Source of the DNA: Lingula anatina
Lineage: Eukaryota; Brachiopoda; Lingulata; Lingulida; Lingulidae
Length of the DNA: 64,000 bases
Assembly: GCF_001039355.2 (NCBI RefSeq)
Contig: NW_019776068.1
Location: 415,046-479,045, forward strand
Direction: 5' to 3'
Below the pieces are notes generated by a model. The model saw only the letters and a list, made by a program, of their open reading frames with translations, did not search any database and was not told where the DNA came from. Position numbers and translations under genes: made by a program. Shown here in pieces: positions 35,430 to 64,000 of this stretch (positions are counted from its first letter, which is position 1; each line of letters starts with the position of its first letter).

Positions 35430-38400
35430 ATGGACTATTCGGACAAAAACAGTTTATGTTCTCGATCCCTGTCTGTCAGAGGCAAGCGGTTCCAAACATT
35501 TGCAATATGTGCTGCGATGATGGCTTTGGTGAGTGAAGTGAGAGAAAATTCGACAAACACCAGCTTTATCATTTGTCCTGACTCCTATCATGACACTGTT
35601 TTGCCTTGGTGAAAATCACCCTTATCTACATGTAGTTTAAGTTCATTTACTCGTAAGTTATTGTTCGATTTCAAGGGCACACTGAATCGTACAGTCTCTA
35701 TGCTTTTGTTAAGTTGTAACTTTCGACAATTTTTTAAAAAATCTTAAGCCCGTAGACCGTAACAAAATCGAGATAGCATTGCGCAATCCACGCACGGGAA
35801 TTGCACAGGCACTGCACGATCATTGTACGTTGGGCTTGCTGTTACAACAACGCAAGGCGATCCTACGATAGGCCTAGGTCCCAACTACGTTTTGGACGCA
35901 CGGTTTTTAGGTTCCTTGCGTCCGGCTAGGACGTAGCTAGATCGCAGGGAAGGTTAAGGACCTAGGCTTTACAGAGCTGTCAAATGATAAGCCTTGATTA
36001 CATTTGCCACGGGCGCCGCACGACTAAAGTGTATACGATTTTTTCAAAATCGTAAGAAGGTACGGGCTACATTTACATAATGTGCGAAGGCAGTGCCACT
36101 TCTCCAACATTACCTCGAGGGGAGAGGGGAAAACGTATTTTGTTAGAAAAATGCTCGTCCGGAGCCCTTTCAATCTCAGTGCAGTTGCCTTATGTACGGC
36201 TTCATTATAGATTGACACGCTGTCAGTGCACTATTATATACATTGCAACGAGAAATATAAAGGGGGGTATTTTATATTTTCGAGGAGTTATTTTATTTTT
36301 TAAAATCAGCACAAAAATACGTGCATTATTAATTAATTAGATGCAGGAAGAAACTAATTTTTGGTATCTGGATGATAGTAAAGGGTAACAATATCCTTTA
36401 AAAAGCTTGTCAAAAGTTTCAGCTTGACAAAATCGTAGAGGCTACAAGATACAAGAAATCTGAACCAAACGGGACAAGCTCCGACCGATGCCTGGACTAT
36501 TATTCCTGATCAAACTCCAAGAAACCTGTCAAAAGGAATACCTTGCCGTTTTAGGACCTGGCAGCAGCTAGATGTGGCCAGTCGACCGCTGACCGTTGCA
36601 GTGACTCGACACCGATATGAGCGTCTTTTTTGGGCGTACCACTCTTTCATAGATGATAATTTGAATACTTGATATTACTTCAACTTAGAAAGATACTTCT
36701 TCTCAGGCATCATATCTCAAGAGAACCGATATTGACGCCGTTATGATAATATCTATTTTGGAAAACAATCCAATTTTTTTAATGAAACAATTTTGGTTGA
36801 TAAATGTCACATTTTATTTTTACTGCTTACTTGAGTACTCCTTCGATAGCCCACCATGAGACAAATTGAGTTGCACACATTTTGGCATTTATGTACAAAA
36901 TAAACTTTATTACTCACTCATTTCAAGCCTGGGTCCAAATATGATAATAAACATAATGTCATCTTTTTTGTAGGGAGCAAGCGTGTCAATCCCTGGACCC
37001 ACGTTAATTGATCTGAGGAAACAAGTTGGTGCCTCCGTGGAATCGGTCACATACGCCATCAGTGGCCGTTCAGCTGGTTTATTTATTGGGTCCATTAGTG
37101 GCGGCATTTTCTTCGACCACATGAACCATCACTTGATCCTCAGTTTGGTGATGATTTTGACTGCTGTAACAAATGTTCTCATCCCGTTTGCTTCACACTT
37201 ATCGGAACTGGCAGCATGTCTAGCAGGGCAGGGTATAGTGATGGGGTGCTTGGATACATGTTAGTATAGTGGTCCTTTAATCCTTCTCCTGTATAAACTG
37301 CCCTCTATTGTTCTCTTACGGAGGGCTTACGGGATTAGTGGACCTGTGGTGGGATTAATTAGAACTTATCTAATAGCTAATTGTGTTAATAAAGCCAAAC
37401 TAGGCCAAAGGCAAGTTGTAGCAACCAGTTGGCCAGTCGATTCGGTAATTTGGAATATCCCTTGATTTTAAACTGTGGTGTTCCTTTGAAAACTTAGCTA
37501 TAATCAAAATATGATCTGGAGCTGGAATATTTACCATGTACCATTTACATTTTAGGTGGCAATGCCATGATTCTGGAACTGTGGGAAAAGAAAAGCGGTC
37601 CATACCTTCAGTTGTTGCACTTCTCTTTTGGCGTTGGTGCATTTGTGGCCCCAATAATTGCACAGCCCCTATTGTCAAAAAGAATGGACGTTACCAACAA
37701 TGACACGTCAAATTTATACAAGTTGCCTTTTACTTTGGAAGATAAAACATCTCTAGATCGTCCAGTCAATGATTTCCTGGAAAACTCAAGCCAAAAAGAA
37801 GACCAGATGCTATTGAATACGTTTTTAAGTAACACTACATACACGACAATCTTCACCAACGAGTCCAGTAAAATCTCGATCCTTAACACTGTGGAAATGT
37901 GGACAGAAACGCGCATTATGTATGCCTACATTGGTGTTGGTATGATTGCTGTACTTTGTACTATACCTTTCATTGCAATGTCTCATCAAGAACACAAATG
38001 TTTATACTGGAAAAAGGTAAAGGCACATAATCCAGAAGAGGCCCAAACAACTCGAGAAGATTCCATGTGGTTTAAAGTACCTTTCTTGCTCATCTTTGCA
38101 TTATATATCCTATTGTATGTGGGCCTGGAAATTACTTTTGGAACTCTTGTAACCACATTTGGATTTGAGACTCTCCACTGGTCTAAACCTAAGGCGGCAA
38201 ACCTGTCTACTGTTTTCTGGGGCTGCTTAGCCACCACAAGAGGCCTGTCAATCATAGTGTCAAAGTTTTTGAGTTCTACTGTAATGACCATGATAGATCT
38301 TGCATTAATGGTACTTACAACGATGTTGATGTCATTTTTGGTTAACAGTGCAGAGGCAATAATGTGGATTTGCACAGCTCTATATGGGATTGGTTTGGCT

Positions 38401-38712
38401 TCCGTTTTCCCTGCCGGAGTTTCATGGGCGAATAGGTATGTTCACATTACCGGGAAAGCTGCATCCTTGATTACTGTGGGAGCTGCGATAGGGATGCTTA
38501 CTTTGCCTGCACTTTTTGGCCACTTCTTCCAAATCAACGGGATGCATTTTGCATATATATCATTAGGTGGTGCAGTAGGTAATGTAGTTTTGTTCACTAT
38601 CCTGTATATATTTGCTCGTTTCCATGGTGAACGATACCTTCCCGTCCCTCAACAAGTTCATGATAATAAGGATGAACCTCACCAAGACACCACAGAGACC
38701 ACAGATTTGTAG
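35430..38712 (+). CDS. MFSD4B-like: MFS transporter, MFSD4B/NaGLT1-like, copy 2
   Basis: Exons 35430-35528, 36974-37259 and 37556-38712 (TAG) join in frame into 513 codons. Structure matches copy 1: N-terminus MDYSDKNSLCSRSLSVRG, TM1, motif A GRSAGLFIGSISGG, Cys-Gly-Asn at the exon 2/3 joint, and the same C-terminal tail with four extra residues. Exon 2 and most of exon 3 are nearly identical to copy 1. The large loop after helix 5 (from NNDTSNLYK) is clearly diverged yet keeps N-glycosylation sequons (NDT, NSS, NTT, NES). Intron 1 is much longer (1,445 bp against 615 and 395) through an insertion. Confidence 0.88.
35750..36660. other. Insertion in intron 1 of transporter copy 2
   Basis: About 0.9 kb absent from copies 1 and 3, with CpG-rich patches (35,760-36,020 and 36,480-36,640) unlike the surrounding AT-rich intron. 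It is probably a transposon relic. I see no inverted ends or transposase frame, so no family is proposed. Confidence 0.35.
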
Positions 38713-39729
38713 CTTTCAATATTTGAAATTATTTTAGCTCACAATCGAAAATAGGGTGTGCAGAAGATTATGAAATATTAGCCAAGGAATAATATGGCCA
38801 TTTTGGATACTGTTTTCATGACTGAAATGAATATCCTATTAGACTTTTGATCCGCGTCTCTGTCACACGTTGCTAAAAAAACTGGGAGCTCATCAACTTA
38901 ACATATATTCACCCCGATTGTTATAAGGGGACAAAAGTTATTCAAAGCCTGGGCATTATGTAATATCTATGGTCCAATATTATATTTTCTTAAGTTGACC
39001 ACCACTGAGAAATCGCCACATTTTTAAATGAAATAATTCCGTCCCCATATTATCACAGACAAAAACCTTTTTGAGTTGCATTTCATTCTGAGATAGGCTT
39101 TGCAAGACCCGCATGTTGCATCGAGAAACACAAACTGTGGATTTACGGTCACTACCTAATACATACCATATTTGCTTCCATAATCTAGGATTCATTAATT
39201 GATAAATAACCATATATTCGTTATTTTTCAATGACTAAACGTATTCATGAGACATGTAAAGTAAAAAAAAAAGTCAGCCTGTCATAATTGATATATTGTG
39301 GTATGGTACCACTATATCACTAGAATTCAAGTGCATGTGTATGTAACTTAAATACACTTTTGCTAATCATATGGAATATTGATTTTGTAGCATTTTTTAT
39401 ACACAACTCGTCGCAACTGACATTGTGGTGATACAGTTAACGTAGTTTTTAGTGCTTCTTGATATGAGATTCTAATATTTAATATTTTTTTAAAATGTCT
39501 TTTCTGAATGGACCCATAAATAAAAAATATTAGAATCAATTAAAATACCATTGCATATTCTCAGGAAAAGTCGAAAGGGAGTACAAAGGCAACCAGTAGC
39601 TACTGGGGGTGGGTCATCTGTTTCTGCTCTTGTAAAAAGGGGTGGGCCATGGATTATGGTGGCAAATTAATGGGGGAGGTCCCATAAAAATAAATTTCTG
39701 TTATATGATTCCCCCTGGACTTTTTTTAA
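38713..39729 (+). other. Spacer between transporter copies 2 and 3
   Basis: It begins with 3' flank homologous to that of copy 1, then AT-rich unique sequence. An AATAAA at 39,518-39,523 is distant from copy 2. No gene seen. Confidence 0.45.
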
Positions 39730-40736
39730 TCATTCAGTCTAAAAACAGGTGCTTAGTTGAGAGGGCCAGTAGGTAAAAGTTGTAATACATCATATAACAT
39801 TATCTATCCACCATATCTTGTTTGCTTTTACATGTCTTGTTTGCCTTTACGTATGTTATTTGGGTCAAGTGCTGAAGTGATAAGGTTCACTTGGTTAATA
39901 ACGGATATTTCGTATGCCATGGAGTTTTCTGGCGAAAAAACTTTCAGCTCTCGATCCCTGTCTATCAGAAGCAAGTGGTTCCAAATATTTGCTATATGTG
40001 CTGCGTATATGACTTTCGTAAGTGAAAGAAAATTCAACTGTGTTTTTCTGTCTAAAAACCTGTCTGGGTATCGCCAAGATTACGTTTATTAAGTTCGTTA
40101 TTAAAAGGGAATGCTTCAATATCATGCCAGTTACCTTGAAGAGAAAAGTGAAGTCTTATATTTGATAGCGGCATCAAAGTTAAATGCTTAATTTTAGATG
40201 CGGGATCAGGCCAAATTTGTTGATGAATATAATTATTAGTTGCATTTGTAAAAGATTTCCAATGTGTCTAATAACTCGCCACGAAAAGGATCGATATGAA
40301 AATATTGTAGTTTTCGATTTCTGATTATGAAGTGAATCTTAATTATTTACTACGTGTGAAAGAAAATAAGATTTGTTGACACGGTAAAACGGCATCTTAA
40401 CGTTTCATGTAGGGAGCAAGCATGGCAATCCCTGGACCCACGTTAATTGATCTGAGGAAACAAGTTGGTGCCTCCGTGGAATCAGTCACTTACACCATCA
40501 GTGGCCGTTCAGCCGGTTTAATTATTGGGTCCATTAGTGGCGGCATCTTCTTCGACCACATGAACCATCACTTGATCCTCAGTTTGGTGATGATTTTGAC
40601 TGCTGTAACAAATGTTCTCATTCCGTTTGCTTCGAACTTATCGGAACTGGCAGCGTGTCTGGCAGGACAGGGTATAGTGATGGGGTGTTTGGATACATGT
40701 AGGTATAGGGACCATTCGTTAGTCCTATCGCACTAA

Positions 40737-40945
40737 CTTTGGTTGGATCTATCTCCAAGGGGATTCTCGCTAAATTGCAATCAACTTAAGCGGCTTAGAT
40801 GTTTGTCACGCCTACTGAAACAGTTTTGGGGTAATTAAAAATCGTTTAGCAGCTTCAGTAGGCGTGGCGTGCCACACATCTAAGCCTCTTAAGCTGAAAG
40901 CAATTTAACGAGTTTGGAGATGGATCGATCCTGTTAGATCGGTCT
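40737..40945. repeat. Long imperfect hairpin (MITE-like)
   Basis: The arm at about 40737-40822 (including cttaagcggcttagatg and acgcctactgaa) is inverted at about 40853-40945 (ttcagtaggcgtgg and catctaagcctcttaag), with a ~30-bp loop. It lies just after exon 2 of transporter copy 3. Confidence 0.7.
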
Positions 40946-41175
40946 AAGTGTGGGAACCCAGTCAAATAGGTGCTCGGCAGATTTTGTACGTGCTGATACA
41001 GACTGACTTCCGATTGTTGTTTCGGTGGTAGGCCTATTTTGGCTAGATAACGAAAATATGCTGTAGGCTGAAACAAACAGTAGGTCTGCATCTTGAAATA
41101 TAATTTTCTTTTAAATGGTGAGCATGTTTTTAGAGGACGCTGCCTTATGGCCCCGAGCAAAATATGATCAGATCA

Positions 41176-42515
41176 GGGCCCCGTATCTCGAAAGCTTCGC
41201 TATTTTGCGCACGTGCGCGAGCATGGCGAGCGTGCCCTATTTGGTAGTGCGATTGCACCCACCTGCTATCTCGAAGCCTTAGCAAACGCAACGCAATTAT
41301 TACCTCAAACTCTACTAAAATTCGATTGCCGCACAAAGTGAAGACGTCATAACACAATTACACAAAATGTAATTTTTTTCACCACGACGCAAATCAAGAT
41401 GTTGTAAAGCAAATGACATACACTTTCGGCAATTACAAAACAATTAAAACTGAATGAAATGTGTAGGAAGTTATTGAGTACAAGTAAATTTCTTTGAGTG
41501 TCAGTAAGTGTAGATATTGTTCTAGAAGTAAGAAAGTATGGAACGTTTCAGAGTCCGATATAGTTGGATCAGATTGGTTAATTTTTCTCATCTGATTTGC
41601 GCGTGTTTAACACGTGTAGAACTCATGCATTCTTGAATTGGACAGGATCCAAGATGAGTAATTCGGATAATATTTTAAATATTTTAAATCATAAACAAGT
41701 CTCATTTAAATTACTAAATTAGGAAATATTGAATAGAGTTTTGTAACATGAGAATGGGAAATTTGAGAATGGATAATAGTGTATAAAAACTTGTACATTC
41801 TGTGAAAAAGAGAGTCGGTGAATAAACGTTCGGAAGCTCCAAACTGCTGTCGTCATTCCTCACTATAACAAAGAGGTTGTTTTTATTTATAGGAATATCA
41901 TAATTACAAATACTGATATTTGAAGTATTTGACACCAATAAACACACATTGGTGAGTAGTGTTCAGTCTCACAATAATAGACATTGAGGAAGGTCGCGGT
42001 GCGACCGAATGCTTTGTTTCTGCTTTTTCATTTTGTGTAGAAAATGACACTTTTAAATTTATTATTATTATTATCAATAGACTACAATTAAATTCACCAG
42101 AAAATATAAAATGATGTATGAAATGTTTAATTTTGAAATTTTTCTGCATAATAAAACATGACTTTAGCATTCTTCACGTGAATATTTACCGCAAGTTTTT
42201 CTATCAGAGGTACCAGTGATTCAATCAATTAAAAGCTTCCATGTTTTTGTTATATGTTTTATTATATGCTATTATGACTAGCAACCCAAACCTGCCACCA
42301 TGTTTAATTACATGTAAGACACATTAAAATGACGAATTATGCATACGCAGAGGCGACTAGTTTGTATCGCCGCAAAAAATAGCCTCGAAACTCATGGTGA
42401 TTTCGACATTAGCGCACGGCCGGGATTTGCGAAGCTTTCGAGATATGGGAAAACGCACGCTCGCCATGCTTGCGCACGTGCGCAACATAGCGAAGCTTTC
42501 GAGATACGGAGCCCC
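41176..42515. mobile_element. Non-autonomous DNA transposon with ~60-bp terminal inverted repeats
   Basis: The left end 41176-41237 (ggccccgtatctcgaaagc, then cttcgc and gcgcacgtgcgc) is nearly an exact inverse of the right end 42455-42515 (gcgcacgtgcgc, then gcgaagctttcgagatacgg). A further copy of gaagctttcgagata lies subterminally at 42431. The 1.2-kb interior has no transposase-sized frame. It sits in what should be intron 2 of transporter copy 3, ending 45 bp before the truncated exon 3. I cannot define a target-site duplication or superfamily. Confidence 0.7.
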
Positions 42516-43670
42516 GGGGATGTTTTCCTTATAACTATTAGTGACCATACCAACAGTTGTGGTCCATACCAACAGTTGTTGCACTTCTCTTTTGGCGTTG
42601 GTGCATTTGTGGCCCCCATAATTGCAGAGCCTTTATTGTCAAAAAGAATGGACGTTTCCAACAATGAAACCTTAAATTTAGACAAGGATTTTTTTACTTT
42701 CGAAGAAAATACATCTTTATATCGTAATATAAATGATGTCTTGGGAATCTCAAGCAAAAAAGGAGACACGATAGTATTGAATCCATTATTAAGTAACACT
42801 ACCAGTACATATACATTAATGTTCACCAACGAGTCTAGTGAAACCTCGATCCTTAATACAGCGGAAAAGTGGACAGAAACACGCATAATGATTGCATACA
42901 TTGCCGTTGGCTTGATTTCTCTACTTTGTACTTTACCGTTTATTATAATTATTCATCAAGACGGCAAATGCTTATACTGGAAAAGACAAAAAGTAAATAT
43001 TGAAGTTGGTGTTCCAACAACTCGTAAAGATTCCATGTGGTTTAAAGTACCTTTTTTGGTTCTTTTTGCATCGCATATCTTTCTATTCGTGGGTTTAGCT
43101 AATGCTTTCGGAACCCTTGTAACAACATTTGGCTTTGAGACTCTCCATTGGTCTAAACCTAAGGCGGCAAACCTGTCTACTGTTTTCTGGGGCTGCTTTG
43201 CCACTGCAAGAGGACTGTCAATCATGGTATCGAAGTTTTTGAGTTCTACTGTGATAATCTTCACGGATCTTGCTATAATGGTACTTTCCACGGCGGTCAT
43301 GTCATTCTCCGTGAATAGTGTCGAGGAAGTAATGTGGATATGCACGTCTTTGTGTGGCATTGGCATGGCCTCCATTGCCGCTGCTGGGTTTTCATGGGCA
43401 GATAGATACGTGCACATTACCGGGAAAGCTACCTCCGTACTTTGCATAGGGGCTGCAGTAGGATCGCTTACATTGCCCGCACTGTTCGGTCACCTCTTCC
43501 AAATCAGCGGGATGTATTTTCCGTACCTGTTATTAGGCGGTGGGCTATGTAATGTAGTTTTGTTCACTATCCTGTATATATTTGCTCGCTTCCATGGTGA
43601 ACGATACCTTCCCGTCCCTCAAGAAGTGCCGGATAACAAGGATGAACACCAAGACACTTCAGAATTGTAA

Positions 43671-45430
43671 AATTCAATTTTGAAATCACTTTACTAGGAT
43701 CCATAGACTGGTATTCTCTTGTTGTTCACTTTAAAGCACATCAAATTTTTATGAAATGCACTGAAGAAGAAACTATTATTATTGTTTAATTATGGCATTT
43801 TACTATTCAAAAAGTTGTACAATTTAATTTCATATTTTCTCCTTAGGCTCTAATGCTTATATATATATTTTTATCAAATATGTTTAGTCCGTAATCTTCA
43901 ACTACATGTATCAAAAGTCAACCATTATTTTTATTCATATATCATTTATTTATTTTTTGCAATGGGAAAATAAACTGGAAAAAAAAAAAAAACCAGAAAA
44001 TTGACAAAACGTCAGCATATAGGAATTCCACTTCACCTCAACCTTACAAAGAAGCACCGTTTCTGTGTGCACAAGTTGATAACTTGCTGTACTAAGAGCA
44101 ATTTTATCATGACATCAGCAAGTGTACTGCATGTGATGGTTAATGAAAAATTCCTAGCTTTATAAAAATCTTATTTGTTTAATTTTCATAAAACATTATA
44201 CTCATCTTCCACAAAGATCAATGGCCATAGAGGAAATCTGGTAACAACCCAAAACAAAATTCAAATGCCAATTGCAATGTTATTTCATGATAAGGAATAA
44301 TTTCCCCAAATACTTTTAACTCTTAAATTATGTGTGTGTATGTGAAAGGTTGCGCGTTATGTTGTGGGTTTTTAACAAACAGTTTTAACAGATGTTTCTC
44401 ATATATATCTCACAGATGGTAGTATTAACCATAATTATCATCATTTTTGAGCAGATATATCTTTATTACAACATATTTACATACATATATCTCTGTTTTA
44501 AGAGGTTCATGATAAGACATAAATATTTTGTTTCATCCTATATTCCCAATGGATAATACTAGGAATAAGGATTTACACTATATTAAGTACAGAGAGAAAA
44601 ATTACCAACTTCTATACTTCTATAATGAATGAAATCGAACCGGTATCAATGATATTATGAGTTTGACACAGAACCCCCTTATGATCAAATATGCATAGTT
44701 TCATGTCCAAACAATGATAAACCCATGTTTTTATACAAGAGGACCACAAACATATTTCACCGTAGTACTGGGTGATGGTATGTAGCATGCTTTTCAGTGA
44801 TTTAACAAGAGATCTCATATTCTTAACATTAATATTTTTGGCATTAGCACAGCACAAGAGTCCCTGCAATAATGCAAACACACGTTCACATTTGTTTAAG
44901 TACCAATGTCCTTGCTGCTATCTTTAATGCTTCAACTGGAGGCCACTTAGGGATTGAACACTTGGAGATAATAAAGAGCATAAGTTTTTATCTTATTCTG
45001 TTGGGTAGATGACCCCCATAGACCCCTTGAGCACCTTCAGATTTTAATATTACTTCATCCTTGTGTCACTGTGACTTTTATACTGGAATGCTTCCATGTG
45101 TCCCTTCAACAGCTATGATTCAACAGTAATGTCTAGTTAGGTGTAACAGAGTTGCTGTTGGGTTTTCTTCTGCTGCTTTCACTGCGACCTTCCTTGATGC
45201 TGGAAAGATACATCAGATCCATGCTTTAGCTCATTACAAAAAATGATGCATCTCTTCCTTTTGAGGCTTTTATCTTATCTAAACATTACACTTTGCACAT
45301 TGAAAAAGATATTTTTATGGAATTTCTCTCTTGATTATTCATCAACTTTAATGGTATATGATTTAACAATGATAATTGTAATTGCAGGCTATACCATCAG
45401 ATATGATACAGCACAAGCTTTCAAAAAATA
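43671..45430. other. Intergenic region between the transporter array and DOCK gene
   Basis: AT-rich. AATAAA at 43969-43974, followed by an A-run (43979-43992), is a likely polyadenylation signal for transporter copy 3. A TTTATT at 44462-44467 is an alternative minus-strand signal for DOCK. No coding sequence supported. Confidence 0.45.
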
Positions 45431-45433
45431 CAT

Positions 45434-45439
45434 TTTATT
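45434..45439 (-). terminator. Candidate polyadenylation signal of the DOCK gene
   Basis: TTTATT on the plus strand is AATAAA on the minus strand, about 1.5 kb after the DOCK stop. An adjacent 16-base homopolymer lies on the upstream side. The 3'UTR would be 45,430-46,965, which has no coding potential. Confidence 0.35.
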
Positions 45440-46965
45440 AAAAAAAAAAAAAAAAACTCCGGTTTACATATAACATAAACAGAATGAACTTTGTTTCACT
45501 TGTGAAAGAATGAACTAATTTAAAACTAAAACCATAAGACACCACAAACAACAAAAACCAACAAAATCCACCGACAATTGCAAATGCATGTGCAGTGTTA
45601 ATGGCACTTGCTAGCAGGATTACTTATTGAAACACATAAACATATATATATATATATCATATTTAATGATGAAAATACAGTGTGTACATTTTCCCAAACA
45701 CTGTAGCATTTTAGTAATGCTGCTTACACAAAGCACTGCCTTTCCTTTGGCAAGTTTATACTGAAAATTCACGAACGCATTACAATTATACAGCTAGCTC
45801 CACATACATTGAAAATCATATATCTCCACTGTTAAATGGCCTCCCCACTACATACAATGCTATATTATTGTATACACTGACATCCCATAGTAGTATTACT
45901 TTCTAATGTCCATGTTTGCGGCATGGGACAATTCAACCAACTAAGCTACAACATGCAGCCAAAACTCCAAATGTTGGCCAACTCTAGAGGCTAAGACTTA
46001 GAGAAAATATTTGTGAAAATCTAGTGTTCATATTTTGAAGAGAAGTTCTAGCACAATCAAAGATGGTGATGGCACTACATGTGTTTGACTTTAGAGACTT
46101 TAAAAAATGTGTATTTTTTTGAAATTTTGACTGCATATCTTGATTTCGAACCCATAAAAATGAGTACAATTGACAGCTTTAACTAAACTCCGGCACCATT
46201 CTTTACCTGTTTTTTACACATATGATGTTAGCCTGAAGAAAAGGAGTTAAACTGTGCATATATGAAGGCGGTGCAGAAAAAAAAATTGATCAACAAAAGC
46301 AGAGTATCTACAACACTTGTCTATTCTGAAAGAGAGCTTGTTAACTTAATAAGACAACAAATCTGTTGCACTGAAGACATTCAACAGCAACAGGTTGTTG
46401 TGGGTACTATACAATGAGAAACTTTCTAAAAGCAAACAATGAAGATCTTATACTTCACTACTTTGTTGCCATCATGGCTGGTGTTTCTCCTAACACCAAT
46501 ATGAACAACACTGACCCAAAGTGCATACATTAGAATGGCTAGTGAGAAATATCTCAACTACTGACACTATAATGGGAACAAGTTAAACAACGCTGAAACT
46601 TAACTGTCACCAAAACTACCCCTGTGGTTTAGAAAAGTTCTCAATGTACAGCAATTCTGTTGAAATAAAACAAGATAAATCTTACAGAGGTCTCTCTTCT
46701 ACACTGCAAAAGTTTAAAACAACAGATGAAAAAAAATCTATTTTATGTGGCAAAACACCCTGATTATATCTAAGTGAAAAGAGAAATCTAAGTATTTTCT
46801 CTGGAAATAAAATAGTCCTAGATATTAGAGTAAATGCACCCAGTTCTCCCACTCAACACTCAGTGGCACTACACAGTAAGAGAATTATCTACAAAATTCT
46901 GAAATGAAAAATAAAGTTATAAAAAAGTCACAATCAGTGCAATAGTTACTCGGCACACAGTGGCA

Positions 46966-63758
<16,793 letters not shown>

Positions 63759-64000
63759 CTGTGTAATAATTACAAATGTCATTTTATGTTTTGGGACTAC
63801 TTGCTCACAACTGGGTATTATCATAATTGTGAAATGTTTTAATTCAAAACTGTGTTCACTGCATATAACTCCAGCATAAACTATTGTCTAAAAACAATCT
63901 TATCAAGAATGTAGAAAACTGTATAGTTAATAGACAGTCATCTGAAAGAAAATGTAGGCTGCACACATGTTATTCAAAACTACAGCCACACTAAAAAAAA

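Larger units (their letters stand above)
39919..43670 (+). pseudogene. MFSD4B-like: MFS transporter, MFSD4B/NaGLT1-like, copy 3, exon 3 start missing
   Basis: Exon 1 (39919-40017, MEFSGEKTFSSRSLSIRSKW) and exon 2 (40413-40698) are intact with correct splice sites. Exon 3 homology begins only at 42561 (GPYQQLLHFSFG) and stays open to TAA at 43670. The first 41 nt that encode the GGNAMILELWEKK-type segment, and its acceptor, are absent. No AG upstream gives the needed phase with a plausible acceptor. A terminal-inverted-repeat element ends at about 42515, just before. Either the gene is recently disabled or it uses a novel junction. Loop sequons (NET, NTS, NTT, NES) and the C-terminus are preserved. 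Confidence 0.75.

Noticed and set aside
42339-42560. Open frame upstream of copy 3 exon 3 as a new N-terminus (MHTQRR...)
   Set aside because: It lies mostly in the transposon's inverted repeat and would give a protein without helices 1-4. Listed as a possibility in the findings but not annotated as a gene.

Overview
This is a eukaryotic genomic window of AT-rich DNA with GT-AG introns, microsatellites, long 3'UTRs and small DNA transposons. The gene families, intron density and duplicated segments that differ by a few percent fit a highly heterozygous invertebrate animal, probably marine. I cannot name the species. No tRNA, rRNA, CRISPR or bacterial-type feature was seen.

Region 1 (about 1-28,830, + strand) is the 3' part of one gene built from about 20 tiny exons that encode an acidic Glu/Pro/Ser protein. 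Every exon is a multiple of 3 and begins and ends in phase 0. Many end in the same signature (V-H-S-[DE]-[QEK]). The gene ends in a proline-rich exon with a basic C-terminus and a 1.9 kb 3'UTR. The layout resembles the PEVK region of titin, but I do not recognise the gene. Two direct duplications here (306 bp and 5.7 kb) each have a single N at the junction. They look like unmerged haplotypes rather than biology. Other, smaller duplications have no N and look real.

Region 2 (about 28,850-43,980, + strand) is a tandem array of major-facilitator transporters of the MFSD4B/NaGLT1 type. Copies 1 and 2 are intact three-exon genes (510 and 513 codons). Copy 3 has lost the start of exon 3 beside an inserted terminal-inverted-repeat element. 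Between copies 1 and 2 lie the 5' flank and the exon 1/intron 1 edge of a fourth, dead copy, interrupted by a Tc1/mariner-like remnant and a possible MITE.

Region 3 (about 45,430-64,000, - strand) is the 3' two thirds of a DOCK-C family Rac/Cdc42 exchange factor (DOCK6/7/8 type, closest to DOCK7). Thirty-three constitutive exons join without a frameshift into about 1,541 codons, from within the DHR1 domain to the stop. Two extra in-frame exons were found: a 63-nt cassette and an alternative exon that must be mutually exclusive with a standard one. One DOCK intron carries a CpG-rich, promoter-like block with a good ATG and splice donor on the opposite strand, a possible nested gene.

The bodies of regions 1 and 3 look CpG-poor while region 2 looks CpG-richer. 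That fits invertebrate mosaic gene-body methylation, with broadly expressed genes flanking a regulated transporter cluster. The three loci have no evident functional link.
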